A program made the position numbers and the translations under genes. DNA of 64,000 nucleotides from Pseudomonadota bacterium. Its GTDB lineage: Bacteria; Desulfobacterota; Desulfobulbia; Desulfobulbales; Desulfocapsaceae. Shown here piece after piece: positions 38,796 to 47,952 of this stretch. The stretch spans positions 1-64,000 of the forward strand of contig JAHJNL010000028.1 in the NCBI GenBank assembly GCA_018820855.1, read 5' to 3'. Every line of letters starts with the position of its first letter. The first letter of the stretch is position 1. The notes under the pieces were generated by a model. The model was not told the DNA's origin, did no database searches, and was given only the letters and a program-made list of their open reading frames with translations.

Positions 38796-39371
38796 TTATT
38801 CTTGTGCTTCACTGTCCTTGGCAAAAGCCGGTGTCGAACGTAGCAGAGGAGGTGACGGGTCGATGTTTCGTAATTTCGCAAGTAACAGGTCTAGAGGGAG
38901 ACCAGGAGGTACAGCCTGTCTGTTTGCCTCAAGAGTGTCTGCAGCTTTTGCTGCCATCTTGCGTGCTCCTGTTTCATTTCTCTGATCATGCAGTTTGATA
39001 TACATGCCTGCTGCGCGGATCATGGCCTGGAGGACAAGCTTTTCTGCCCCTGTTGCAGGTAACCAGGCATGTTCCAATATTTCATGTACCTCGAAAAAGA
39101 GTTTCAAATCCCAGAGTACCAGAGCCTGGTCCCAGGCACTAACTAATTTTTCATCGAGGATGATTGCCAGGGCCTGTTCATAGCGGGAGAGTCGATCATA
39201 AATATATTTTTCATGTACAGACTCGTGGGGGATTGCGAGATAGTGTCGGGCTATCTTCAGCGCCGGAGTTATGTCCATTTCCGCAAAAACCTGCAAAATG
39301 GCAGCTGAAAGTTCATTGCGGATATCCCGTGCAAGTCGTTCTTCAAAGGGATTAAATCGTGATTCAACCAT
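38796..39371 (-). CDS. DUF309-domain protein
   Basis: 191 residues, probably starting at ATG 39371. The DUF309 signature LFFEVHEILEHAWLPATGAE is present, followed by LQAMIRAAGMYIKLHDQRN. Family members are all-helical with unknown function; His and Glu in the motif suggest metal binding. The frame remains open to 39437 without a better signal. It lies 30 bases before the MTHFR gene on the same strand, so could be co-transcribed. Confidence 0.7.
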   Translation of the reverse strand: MVESRFNPFEERLARDIRNELSAAILQVFAEMDITPALKIARHYLAIPHESVHEKYIYDRLSRYEQALAIILDEKLVSAWDQALVLWDLKLFFEVHEILEHAWLPATGAEKLVLQAMIRAAGMYIKLHDQRNETGARKMAAKAADTLEANRQAVPPGLPLDLLLAKLRNIDPSPPLLRSTPAFAKDSEAQE

Positions 39372-39512
39372 AATGAGAGAAACAGGGCTGTACAGCATTA
39401 ATGAGAAATGGTTGTGGTCAGGGGGCTGGCCTGGCACATCATACTTGTTGATAACTTCCGCTTCTATTACTTGGTAATAATCGAATAGGCAGGCTAAGGG
39501 AAGTGCTTCTCC

Positions 39513-41141
39513 TCAGCCCTTGTTGCACCAGGGAGTGGATTGGAACCATTCGGTAATCAGGTTGGGCGAGAGGGGTCTGCAGACATGAAAGCCCTGGAGA
39601 AAATCGCAGCCCAACTCGGTCAGCAAGTCTTGGGTCGCCTCATCTTCCACACCTTCAGCGACGACTTGACCGCCGATATTGTGAACCATATCAATGGTCG
39701 ACTTGACGATTACCGCATTATCTTCGTTATGAACCATGTCAATGACAAATGATTTGTCGATCTTGATTTCACGAGCCGGAAATTTTTTCAGATAGGATAT
39801 TGACGAGTAGCCGGTACCGAAATCATCAATGGACAGCTTGATTCCATTGCTTTTCAGTTCTCTTACCACACTGGCCACCCTCTCCTGATCGACGATGATA
39901 CAACTCTCAGTGATTTCCAGGACAAGCAGATGGGGGACCACCTGCCATTTCTTCAGCAACTTCTTTACCTCTTTTGGGAAATCAAGGTCATGAAGGTTTT
40001 TTATCGACAGGTTGACGGCAACGGGGATTTGCAAACCGGCCTGTTCCCAGAGACTGCATTGTTCAAGGGCCTTGTCAAGGACGAGAGTGGTAAGGCTTTT
40101 GATGAGTCCGGCCTGTTCCGCCAGAGGGATAAAATCATCCGGGCCGATAATGCCTTTATCGGGGTGTTGCCAGCGTAACAGGGCTTCCACCCCGATAATC
40201 CCCTTTTTCCGGATGGAGACCTTTGGCTGATAGTCAAGAAACATCTGTTTGTGCAGCAGGGCTTCCCGCAATTCACCGACCATGACCAGACGATTGAAGG
40301 TGGTCCGGTCCTGGTCGGGGTTAAAGATTGCATAGATAACGTCGTTACGCTTGGCATCATACATGGCCATATCGGCATAAAGGATCAGGGTCTCGCTGTT
40401 TAGTCCGTGTTCCGGATACAGTGCAATGCCTATGCTGATTCCCACATTGACGTTGTGGCCTTCAAGCAGGAAAGGCTCTTCAACGGCTGCGGCTATTTTC
40501 TGGCTGATCATCACCGCCTGAGAGAGGGTGGTGGCGGGCAGGACCATGGCGAATTCATCCCCGCCGAAACGGGCAAGGGTATCGGATTCTCTGACCACCC
40601 CCTGCATGCGATGGGCCACCTCTTGTAACAGGTAGTCACCATAGAAATGTCCAAGAGAATCATTGATCTCCTTGAATCGTACCAGATCCATGAGCAGTAC
40701 CGCAAGCGGCTCCCTGCGACGTTTGGCAACTGTCAGACCATGATCCAGCCTTTCTTCGATTAAAATCCGGTTGGGGAGTTCGGTTAACTCATCATGGAGG
40801 GCACGATGCCGCTCTCTGTCGGTCAGGTGTTCGCTGCGACGGATGGAGGCCAGACTTAAACGAACCACCATGACAACAAATATTGAACCGCTTAAAAGAA
40901 TACTTGAAACGATCAAGTGCTGGGTGGTGATGAATATGCTCTTGAAAAGGATGTTGATGTAGAGAATGTAACCGAGAATGAAAAAAACGATCAGGGCAGC
41001 CAGCCATTTCCAGCCCTTGTAGAGCTGATTTCGTCTCCGACATATCTTTTGGGTGGGAATGAGGGAGAGTGCCAGAAGAAGAACTCCTATTATTACCATA
41101 CTGATTGAAACAATTTTTAATTGATAACCCACCTCTACCAT
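39513..41141 (-). CDS. Membrane GGDEF-EAL c-di-GMP signalling protein
   Basis: 542 residues from ATG 41141. Three hydrophobic stretches occupy the first 100 residues. The GGDEF domain has an intact RFGGDEF active site and an upstream RxxD inhibition site (RESD, five residues before GGDEF). The EAL domain keeps EALLRW, NLS, EITES, DDFGTG, KIDKSF, AEGVE and QGF, so both activities look possible. A 42-base duplication at the 5' end offers alternative starts at GTG 41174, ATG 41141 and ATG 41099, none with a good ribosome site. It may influence the MshEN-bearing ATPase at 22421 through c-di-GMP (speculative). Confidence 0.85.
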   Translation of the reverse strand: MVEVGYQLKIVSISMVIIGVLLLALSLIPTQKICRRRNQLYKGWKWLAALIVFFILGYILYINILFKSIFITTQHLIVSSILLSGSIFVVMVVRLSLASIRRSEHLTDRERHRALHDELTELPNRILIEERLDHGLTVAKRRREPLAVLLMDLVRFKEINDSLGHFYGDYLLQEVAHRMQGVVRESDTLARFGGDEFAMVLPATTLSQAVMISQKIAAAVEEPFLLEGHNVNVGISIGIALYPEHGLNSETLILYADMAMYDAKRNDVIYAIFNPDQDRTTFNRLVMVGELREALLHKQMFLDYQPKVSIRKKGIIGVEALLRWQHPDKGIIGPDDFIPLAEQAGLIKSLTTLVLDKALEQCSLWEQAGLQIPVAVNLSIKNLHDLDFPKEVKKLLKKWQVVPHLLVLEITESCIIVDQERVASVVRELKSNGIKLSIDDFGTGYSSISYLKKFPAREIKIDKSFVIDMVHNEDNAVIVKSTIDMVHNIGGQVVAEGVEDEATQDLLTELGCDFLQGFHVCRPLSPNLITEWFQSTPWCNKG

Positions 41142-41177
41142 ACTGGCTGAAAAGACTTTCAATTGATAAATCACCTT
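41094..41177. repeat. 42-bp imperfect tandem duplication at the 5' end of the GGDEF-EAL gene
   Basis: Units 41094-41135 and 41136-41177 both begin TACCATACTG and share TTTAATTGATAA or TTTCAATTGATAA and a final CACC. On the minus strand each encodes a 14-residue block (YQLKVFSASMVEVG and YQLKIVSISMVIIG) and each holds one ATG. The length is a multiple of three, so the reading frame is kept. Confidence 0.8.
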
Positions 41178-41858
41178 AGTTGAATGAGGGTAAGGCAGAA
41201 TTGTTTCGATTCGTGTGGCATATACATAGCAAGTTATAAGGTACTGGGGAAGGGAAAAAATAACAATTATTTAAACTTTTCTACTGGAAGAGATTGACAG
41301 GTTACATCGACGTCGATTTTCCCTTGCAGCTCAGTTCAAGCATTAAGGCTAAAGCAAAAGGGATTTTCCAGCTGTTCTAGGTGGGACATGCATGGGTTTA
41401 AAATTTCAGAATGTTCTTCAATGTGGCGTGGATCGTCAGGAAATAAACAGACAGGAGGGGCATACCATAACGTAGCAAGATATGGCGGATTGCGTGGTTC
41501 GGAATCTACACAGTTAGAGCTTTCTTTTTTGCGGCATCTTTGTGGTACGGCAAATGCTTTGATGCGGGACTGCAGCACGCCTTTGCCCGTTGTCGAGAAA
41601 GCGCAGAAATATATCTGCTAATCTTGGCCTCTGTGGTCGACATATTTTCCATGATCATGATCTTGTGACAGCTATGAGTTACCCGGCCTTGGCGAGGGGT
41701 TTATATGGCACTGTTTGATCCCTTGCCTGTGAAGCCTATAAGGGTAATGGTCAGGATCAAATTGAAATTAAACGGATAGTTACAACGGTAGTTTTTCCTT
41801 GCAGAGTTTCCGGGGCCATGGTTACACTGTGTCTATGATTAAAAGGGACGAAAGAAAT
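41178..41858. other. Gene-poor region between the GGDEF-EAL gene and APH-like kinase
   Basis: About 680 bases with two opposite frames (minus 41336-41578 and plus 41388-41621) that have no family resemblance and no ribosome site. I looked for a c-di-GMP riboswitch because of the neighbour and saw no matching core. It may be degenerate coding DNA. Confidence 0.4.
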
Positions 41859-42908
41859 ATGCTGGCGGCCATAGACGATCTTCTGATCAAGACGGGGATG
41901 ATCAAAGGGGGGGGGCAGGTGCCTCCTCGTGACCTGACGATAGAGTCTCTTGCCGGAGATGGTTCAAGCAGGAAGTTTTGGCGGATTTCTCAGGGAAAGA
42001 AACACCTTTGTCTGGCGGTTGCACCTCCCTCCCTTGGTGAAAAAGATCTTGCCGAGGCCAGAGCCGCACGAGCTATCGGCCTGCATCTGCTGCAGAATGG
42101 GGTTAGAGTTCCTGAGCAGTATGGCTGGGACGCAGAGCATGGTATTCTCCTTTTTGAAGACTTGGGGGATTGTAAACTTCATGATTATGTTCTGAAGAAG
42201 CAAGGAAGGAAAGAAGAAGACTTCATCGCTGCTCTCCGCCTCTGGTATCAGCAGGTTATTGAAGGACTCGTGGTAATGCAGGTCAGAGGGGCTATTTCTT
42301 TTGATACTAAGTGGTGCTGGGATAGCCCTCGCTATGATCGGACCTTGATGCTTGAACGGGAATCCGGATATTTTCTCCGGGCGTTCTGGCAGGACTTGTT
42401 GGGTAATAAGGAGCCTGCCGGCTTGCAGGAAGAGTTTGTTGAATTGGCAGACCGGGCTGCCAGGATTCAATCTATCTACTTTCTTCATCGTGACTTCCAG
42501 TCACGAAATATCATGATTCATGAAGAAGAGGTCTGCTTTATCGATTTTCAGGGAGGGCAGCAGGGCCCTCTGGGCTACGATCTGGCCTCTTTGCTCATCG
42601 ATCCCTATGCGGCGCTTCCCGATGATTTTCAGGAAGAACTGCAGCAACTGTATCTGGATAAGCTGGAGGAGTTGATTGTTGTGGATCGCCAGGGATTCCG
42701 TGAGGAGTATCTCCTCTTGGCCCTGCAGCGAAATTTGCAGATTGTCGGAGCCTTTTCTTTTCTCAGTCAGCAGCGTAACAAACCATTTTTCCAACAGTTT
42801 CTCAGGCCGGCACTCATTTCTCTGGAAAAACTTTTGAGAAATGAAATTTTTGTGATGTTTCCAGTCTTAAAAAAGACGGTTGATTCTGCATTGACCTCCC
42901 TCAAGTGA
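41859..42908 (+). CDS. APH-family kinase (AmgK-like phosphotransferase)
   Basis: 349 residues from ATG 41859 (ATG 41835 possible). The catalytic loop FLHRDFQSRNIMI and metal-binding FIDFQGGQQGPLGYDLASLL are those of the aminoglycoside-phosphotransferase fold, closest in style to the AmgK sugar kinases, which phosphorylate MurNAc/GlcNAc at the anomeric position for wall recycling. An early SLAGDGSSRKFWRI strand fits the glycine-rich loop. A hypothetical small-molecule kinase is the safe call; substrate by homology is inference. It stands alone. Confidence 0.72.
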   Translation: MLAAIDDLLIKTGMIKGGGQVPPRDLTIESLAGDGSSRKFWRISQGKKHLCLAVAPPSLGEKDLAEARAARAIGLHLLQNGVRVPEQYGWDAEHGILLFEDLGDCKLHDYVLKKQGRKEEDFIAALRLWYQQVIEGLVVMQVRGAISFDTKWCWDSPRYDRTLMLERESGYFLRAFWQDLLGNKEPAGLQEEFVELADRAARIQSIYFLHRDFQSRNIMIHEEEVCFIDFQGGQQGPLGYDLASLLIDPYAALPDDFQEELQQLYLDKLEELIVVDRQGFREEYLLLALQRNLQIVGAFSFLSQQRNKPFFQQFLRPALISLEKLLRNEIFVMFPVLKKTVDSALTSLK

Positions 42909-43132
42909 GAGGTAGGCAATTTTCATTTTCACATGAGAAAATGAAAAGAGATCGTTGTGAAGAGAACACTGCGGTGGACAGGGCAATGCCTGTTGATTCT
43001 GGCGGCAATTTTTTGGGGCTATCCGGGTTTCTCAAACGCTCATTGATGTAAAAAAGTTACGGGCTTAAGCCCAGCTAGCTTTTCAGAATGTGAATATGGG
43101 AGGCTATGTGTTACTTGTGTTTGAGAAGAAAA

Positions 43133-43209
43133 TGGTGCACCCGGTTGGATTCGAACCAACGACTCCCGGATTCGAAGTCCGGTGCTCTATCCAGCTGAGC
43201 TACGGGTGC
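43133..43209 (-). tRNA. tRNA-Arg (anticodon UCG)
   Basis: On the minus strand the 5' arm GCACCCG (from 43209) pairs with CGGGTGC, followed by discriminator A and encoded CCA at 43135-43133. The D-loop has AGCTGGATAGAGC, the anticodon stem CCGGA/TCCGG encloses loop CTTCGAA with anticodon TCG, and the T arm is GTTGG TTCGAAT CCAAC. All four arms fold without mismatch. It reads CGA and, by wobble, other CGN codons. Confidence 0.97.
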
Positions 43210-43346
43210 AATATTTAGAAAAACAGGTAGATAGGATGTGACGTCAAGCCGTTGTTCTTTCCTGTGCAGGAAAAAATACATTTAATCGACAACACCTGGC
43301 TTGTCAAATACTATCGGGAGATACTTACTTCTTCCCGAAAAAGCCA

Positions 43347-45128
43347 TCATTCGCCACAGGTGATACGGATGGTTTCAGCCTTTTCGCTGATGCCTTTTTT
43401 CAAAACCTCATGGTTGTAGGCGGTAATCACATCCCGTCGTTTGAGCATCCCCACCACCCATTTGTTTTCCAGATCCTCTACCACCGGAATTTCTTCGATC
43501 CCTTTCAGGTCAAAGAGCTGCATAGCAGTGTAGAGAGAGTCGTCAGGAGTAAGCATTATCACATCCCGGCTACAGATACCGCCCACCAGATAACAGACGC
43601 GTTCTTCCTCGGAACGCTGCAGGATATTTCTTACATCCTGCATGGAAACGATGCCTGTCATTCTACCTGAGTCATCTACCACCGGGAAGTAAAATCCTTC
43701 CTTAGCCATACTGAAGATCTCAAGCAAATGGTTGATGTTGGCTCGTTCGGAGATGAAATCTACATCCTCTGTGATGGCCTTGCCCACACGGATGGATTTC
43801 ATGATGGCTGCCTCTCTCCCCTCATGAATATCAATACCCTCGCGGGTGAAATCAACGGTGTCGATGGAGTCGTGGTTGAATCTTTTGGCCACCATGGTTC
43901 CAATGATGGAGGTGAGCATGATGGGGATGATGATGAGGTAGTTACCGGTCATCTCAAAAAGGAGAAAGATAGCGGTCATAGGTGCATGGGTGGAGGCGGC
44001 GAGAAAGGCACCGATTCCCACCGTGGCATAGGCACCGGGGTCTGCAGTAAGAGTTGGAAGGACCTTATTGACAATGTGGCCAAAGCAACCGCCGATCATG
44101 GCCCCGATGAAGAGAGCAGGGGCAAAGACTCCGCCTGCCCCGCCTGAGCCGAGGGTTATAGCTGTAGCAACAATTTTAAGGAATACGAGGGCAAAGAGGA
44201 GAGGGATAGCGCCTTCACCATTGAGTACGCTTTCAATGAATTGGTATCCGTCACCCATGATCTGGGGACAGGCCATTGCCATGCAGCCGATGACCAGTGC
44301 CCCGGTAATGGGTTTGAGTTGTGGATGCAGGGGAAGTGCTTCGTATTTGTCACGGATCCAGTAAAAGATACGAATATGAAAGACTGCGATCAGTCCTATC
44401 ATGATACCCATCAAGCTGTAGAGTGGGATTTCAATAAAGGGATTGACCATGACGTAGTGAGGGATGGGAAATGCCGGAGTCGCTCCGTAATAGGCTCTGG
44501 TCACTACGGTGGATAGGGCGGAGGCAATGACAAGGGCACCAAAGGAGGTTATTTCAAAGGTACCGAGAAGTACGATTTCCGAGGCAAAAAAGATTCCGGC
44601 AATGGGGGCATTGAACATTCCGGCAATTCCGCCTGCTGCCCCTGCTGCAATATAGACCTTCATCCGACTGCCGGAGACCCGGAAAAACTGGCCCACCTGA
44701 GAGCCCATAGCTCCGCCAATGTGAGCGATAGGGCCCTCAACGCCAGCCGAGTTTCCGGTGCCGATAGTAAGTGCCGTGGAGATGATTTTCAAAGCGATTG
44801 TCCTTGCCCTGATATAACCGCCCTCCAGGTTGACTTTGCGTAAGAATTTAGTGAATCCATACCCGTTGACTTCTCCGGGAAAAAGGAGTGAGAGCGGGAT
44901 AAGCAGGATCATGCCACTGATGGGAATCAGGGGGAGAAGGAGTATATGCCAGCCGCCCAAGTCAATGCCGAGTAAGCTCTTGCCGCCCACAAAAAAGATG
45001 GTATGTACCCATTGAACTACGGTACGAAAAACGATATTGCACACACCGGCCATAAGTCCGATAAAGGTGGCGATAAGCATCATATGGGTGTTCTCGCCAG
45101 GTATGAATTTACGCAGATTCTTTATCAT
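43347..45128 (-). CDS. ClC-family chloride channel/exchanger with C-terminal CBS domains
   Basis: 593 residues. About ten membrane helices carry the ClC motifs: GTGNSAGVEGPIAHIG with the gating Glu, GSGGAGGVFAPALFIGA, and a C-terminal FLAASTHAPMTAIFLLFEMTG. The last 130 residues form two CBS modules (MTGIVSMQDVRNIL and EEIPVVEDLENKWVVGMLKR), which may bind adenine nucleotides. Function is chloride transport across the inner membrane; channel or Cl-/H+ exchange is undecided. Its ATG overlaps the dGTPase stop by four bases, a tight but functionally odd pairing. Confidence 0.9.
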   Translation of the reverse strand: MIKNLRKFIPGENTHMMLIATFIGLMAGVCNIVFRTVVQWVHTIFFVGGKSLLGIDLGGWHILLLPLIPISGMILLIPLSLLFPGEVNGYGFTKFLRKVNLEGGYIRARTIALKIISTALTIGTGNSAGVEGPIAHIGGAMGSQVGQFFRVSGSRMKVYIAAGAAGGIAGMFNAPIAGIFFASEIVLLGTFEITSFGALVIASALSTVVTRAYYGATPAFPIPHYVMVNPFIEIPLYSLMGIMIGLIAVFHIRIFYWIRDKYEALPLHPQLKPITGALVIGCMAMACPQIMGDGYQFIESVLNGEGAIPLLFALVFLKIVATAITLGSGGAGGVFAPALFIGAMIGGCFGHIVNKVLPTLTADPGAYATVGIGAFLAASTHAPMTAIFLLFEMTGNYLIIIPIMLTSIIGTMVAKRFNHDSIDTVDFTREGIDIHEGREAAIMKSIRVGKAITEDVDFISERANINHLLEIFSMAKEGFYFPVVDDSGRMTGIVSMQDVRNILQRSEEERVCYLVGGICSRDVIMLTPDDSLYTAMQLFDLKGIEEIPVVEDLENKWVVGMLKRRDVITAYNHEVLKKGISEKAETIRITCGE

Positions 45129-46309
45129 TGTTTTTCAGGTACCCTGCAACCAGCGTCTGCGGCCTGTTTGAGAAAAAAGCTGTCTGTCATGCCGGCAATG
45201 AAATCACAGACCATAGCTGCCGGAGTATGACTTACAAGATAGGACGGATCCATGTCGGTCATGAGGTCAACTGGGCCGGTGGTTTCTTTGCTTTCCAGTA
45301 TGCGTAAGTAACGGCTAAAAAGTGTCTCGTAGCATTTTTGGATAAGAGGCAGATTCTTCTTGGTCCGAGGATGGAGATAGATGTTTGTGTAGTTGAAATC
45401 TTTCAGCTCTTTGAGAAGTATTGCCACCTGATCACTGAAGCCGATATAACCCTTTTCTTTTTCTGCACTTGAAGGGATGTAACTGTTTGCGATAAGGTCG
45501 GTTACCAGGGTGTAGACTATCTCTCCGTTGGTGCTGCCAAGTTGTTTTTGGCACGCCCCAGGAATGTTTTTACGATCAATCAGACCGAGAAGGATTGCAT
45601 CTTCAATATCTCTGCCAATGTAGGCAACAGTGTCAGCCATGCGAACAACACATCCTTCCAGAGTCATGGGGGCAAGTTTGAATTTTGGATCTAATTTTTT
45701 CTTTTCCAGTTCCTGATCCAACGTTTCAAAGTCTTTTTCTGGAAGAGGAGAAAGCCTGTTTGCATGGATCTCACCGTCGTGACAGAGAATACCGTCAAGA
45801 GTCTGCAGGCTGAGGTTCCATCCTCTGCCTTTTCGTTCCAGGCGATCCAGAAAACGAACGGACTGAATGTTATGCTGGAAAGGCGGGAGGCCGTGTCGAG
45901 AGCAGAGGTCGGCAAGAAAGTTCTCTCCGTCATGACCAAAGGGCGGATGGCCGATATCATGACCTAAGGCGATGGCTTCGATCAGGTCTTCGTTAAGAGC
46001 AAGGAAACGACCGATGGTGCGGGCGATTCTTGAGACCAGCTGGACATGCAGTACCCGGTGGGTGATGTGGTCATTGGCGATCAGACAGAAGACCTGAGTC
46101 TTGTCAATATAGCGGGTATAGGCCCTGGAGTGGATGATGCGGTCGGCATCAAGGGCAAAGCTCTGCCGATAACCGCTGCGCTTTTCCTCATTCCTGCGCA
46201 GAGCTTCTGCACTGAGGGTTGCAGCAGGAGAAAGTCTTTCTTCTTCCAACGCATTAAGATGTGCCAGGGTGGGAAAAAGGTTTGTATGTGAAATTGCAGC
46301 CTGCATCAT
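45125..46309 (-). CDS. dgt: dGTPase (HD-domain dNTP triphosphohydrolase)
   Basis: 394 residues. The HD motif IALGHDIGHPPFGHDGE is complete, with upstream RIIHSRAYTRYIDKTQVF and THRVLHVQLVSRIART helices and a downstream RMADTVAYIGRDIEDAI. The enzyme hydrolyses dGTP (and sometimes other dNTPs) to nucleoside and tripolyphosphate, tuning dNTP pools. Two adjacent ATGs at 46309 and 46306 are possible starts. It is upstream of, and overlapped with, the ClC gene. Confidence 0.9.
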   Translation of the reverse strand: MMQAAISHTNLFPTLAHLNALEEERLSPAATLSAEALRRNEEKRSGYRQSFALDADRIIHSRAYTRYIDKTQVFCLIANDHITHRVLHVQLVSRIARTIGRFLALNEDLIEAIALGHDIGHPPFGHDGENFLADLCSRHGLPPFQHNIQSVRFLDRLERKGRGWNLSLQTLDGILCHDGEIHANRLSPLPEKDFETLDQELEKKKLDPKFKLAPMTLEGCVVRMADTVAYIGRDIEDAILLGLIDRKNIPGACQKQLGSTNGEIVYTLVTDLIANSYIPSSAEKEKGYIGFSDQVAILLKELKDFNYTNIYLHPRTKKNLPLIQKCYETLFSRYLRILESKETTGPVDLMTDMDPSYLVSHTPAAMVCDFIAGMTDSFFLKQAADAGCRVPEKQ

Positions 46310-46793
46310 ACTCTGATATTGACGTCTATCTAGCTAAGGGAAAATATATTTGAGTCAAGAGAAAACAATATACCAGTTCTGCTAAAAAAAGCACGTTTTG
46401 GCCAGAAATAGATGACAGCATGGTGACTTGAAAAAAGCCGGCTTTTCCTTGAAGGTCAGGGCATATGTATAAGAATGCTGCTCTCATCTATTTTTTATTC
46501 CCATGAGAAAATTTTTGACACGATGTAGTGATCGTTGAACAGTCAAGCCTTTTCGCTGGAGGGGGGTGTTTTTTAAGGTGGCCTGAAATATAATATGGAG
46601 TGCTTCGCGAGGCCTGTCTCAGGGAAGGTTTTGTGAAGGAGTAATAAAAGGCTGTCATCTTCCGGGAAGAGTATGTTAAAATCGGTACAATGAATTTTTA
46701 TTGAAATGACAACCAGATCGCTTTCTGTCAAGTGCGCGGGGATAGGAGCAAATGGATTTGTGTTGCCGGGTGCTTGGAGATCAGAGGAAGTGA
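46310..46793. other. Intergenic region between dgt and the 166-residue gene
   Basis: About 480 bases, no supported gene. A perfect 14-base palindrome AAAAGCCGGCTTTT is at 46433-46446, too short of a loop for a normal terminator and possibly a protein-binding site. The downstream gene has a good AGAGGAAG ribosome site. Confidence 0.4.
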
Positions 46794-47294
46794 ATGAGTA
46801 GGGAAACAGAGTCACGACAAATTTTCTTGGTTCAGGCGCAGAGCAGGCAAGAGGCTGTGCAGCAGGTCCTGCATTTTCTGCAGACAACCGAACTTATTTC
46901 CTATGGTCTGCTCAACATTGATGAGACCGGGATAATGGCCGGTGACAGCGATGTCTTTTGGGAAAATCTCTGGCAGGGCGTGGGGAAAAACAAGGCGTTC
47001 AGTCAGCAGGTATTGGAAGAGCTGCAAAGAAACGGTGTTCGCGAGGCCTCAGACTTACTGACTGTACCCCTTGGCTATCCAAGCAAGCTTTTACATATCC
47101 TGGCCCATATGATAGATGGCTTTGTCGGTGTCGATTCGGCGTTTTATAATCTGGTTGAGGATTCACACTGGCTGGGAAAAAAAATTGAGACTGCCATCTG
47201 CGAGAACCCAAAACAGTTCTGGTTGATTCCTGTGGAAACAGGGGAGGTCGAGAGGAGCGTATTGCCGGCTGTTGCACTGGTGGGTAAAGTTTAA
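46794..47294 (+). CDS. Hypothetical protein, 166 residues
   Basis: Begins MSRETESRQIFLVQAQSRQE with AGAGGAAG seven bases upstream, so it is well signalled. The sequence is soluble, mixed alpha/beta, with a middle segment LLTVPLGYPSKLLHILAHMIDGF and a conserved-looking HWLGKKIE near residue 130. No known family recognised. It lies 430 bases upstream of the selenoprotein with a dispersed repeat between them, so co-transcription is doubtful. Confidence 0.6.
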   Translation: MSRETESRQIFLVQAQSRQEAVQQVLHFLQTTELISYGLLNIDETGIMAGDSDVFWENLWQGVGKNKAFSQQVLEELQRNGVREASDLLTVPLGYPSKLLHILAHMIDGFVGVDSAFYNLVEDSHWLGKKIETAICENPKQFWLIPVETGEVERSVLPAVALVGKV

Positions 47295-47360
47295 GATATT
47301 GATTGATTCTTGACGTACCTGTTCAGCTGAGCGAGACTGAAGGCAAGGCTATCGACTGCA

Positions 47361-47500
47361 GACTGAAGGTGAAACAATATGCCTGAAGTTATTCAAGATG
47401 GCCTTTTGTCTTTTCGAGTAACAAAACAACATGAATCTACCAGGAAGTTGTTTTTTTTCTTCATCCTTCATCTTTTTTTCTAACTTCCTGAATAGTTAGT
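47361..47500. repeat. Dispersed heptamer-rich repeat, copy C
   Basis: A left arm with GACTGAAGGTGAAAC (from 47361) and a right pyrimidine arm with TTCATCCTTCATC ending CCTGAATAGTTA near 47500. The right edge CCTGAATA matches copies A and D. A second partial purine tract (GAGACTGAAGGC) lies just before. Confidence 0.55.
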
Positions 47501-47723
47501 CATTGATAACTATGTTTTGCTGTCATGTCCGCTATTGTTGAGATGTATGTTTTTTGTTACAAACCGGTGAAAAGCCTCCTCCGAAAATAAGAGAGTTTCT
47601 GGCAGGATCCACGTTCATCCTCATGATATGGCAGAACTTACTATGAGGCTATTGACTAAGGCTACCTGCAATGGCAATAATGAAGAAAAAAACAGGTAAA
47701 AAAAAAGAAAAAGGGAAAAAATC

Positions 47724-47948
47724 ATGAAGGTTTCTATAGAATATTGTACCCGCTGAAACTATAAACCTCGTGCTTCCAGGTTGGAAGAGGAACTGAAAAA
47801 GGAATTTGATGCAGATGTTGAGTTGATAGCCTCATCAGGGGGCGTTTATGAGATCGTCCTTGATGGTGAAAAAATCTTTTCCAAAAAGGCACTCAATCGT
47901 TTTCCTGATGATGGAGAGATCAGCAAATTGATACAAGGCAGAAGGTAA
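47724..47948 (+). CDS. SelW-like (Rdx family) selenoprotein, in-frame UGA read as selenocysteine
   Basis: ATG 47724 to TAA 47946-47948 is 74 residues if TGA at 47754-47756 (codon 11) is decoded as Sec. The N-terminus reads MKVSIEYC-T-R-U-N-Y-KPRASRLEEEL, giving the CxxU redox motif and the YC/NYxPRA frame typical of SelW/Rdx proteins. The rest (VELIASSGGVYEIVLDGEKI, FSKK, FPDDGEISKLI) follows the thioredoxin-like fold with the family GxFEIxxDG region. Without readthrough only ten residues would be made, so ordinary gene callers miss it. A hairpin directly after the UGA could be the bacterial SECIS. AAGGG lies eight bases before the start. The role is a small thiol/selenol redox protein; partners unknown. 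selA/selB/selD are not in the window. Confidence 0.85.
47757..47790 (+). promoter_or_regulatory. Candidate bacterial SECIS hairpin
   Basis: Nine bases past the UGA, CCT (47766-47768) pairs with AGG (47788-47790), and CTTCC (47773-47777) pairs with GGAAG (47783-47787), leaving apical loop AGGTT. The loop resembles the AGGUCU loop of the E. coli fdhF element, with G and U in the positions contacted by SelB. The lower bulge CGTG is unpaired. Position and loop fit a SelB-binding element within the coding region. Confidence 0.6.
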
Positions 47949-47952
47949 ATTG

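Noticed and set aside
41178-41858. Possible c-di-GMP riboswitch near the GGDEF-EAL gene
   Set aside because: No conserved core sequence or three-helix fold could be matched by eye.
42920-42947. 11-bp hairpin TTTTCATTTTC/GAAAATGAAAA as terminator of the APH-like gene
   Set aside because: The stem is almost all A-T and no T run follows it, so it is not a convincing terminator.
46433-46446. Palindrome AAAAGCCGGCTTTT as terminator
   Set aside because: No loop and no proper T run after a gene end; at most a protein-binding site.
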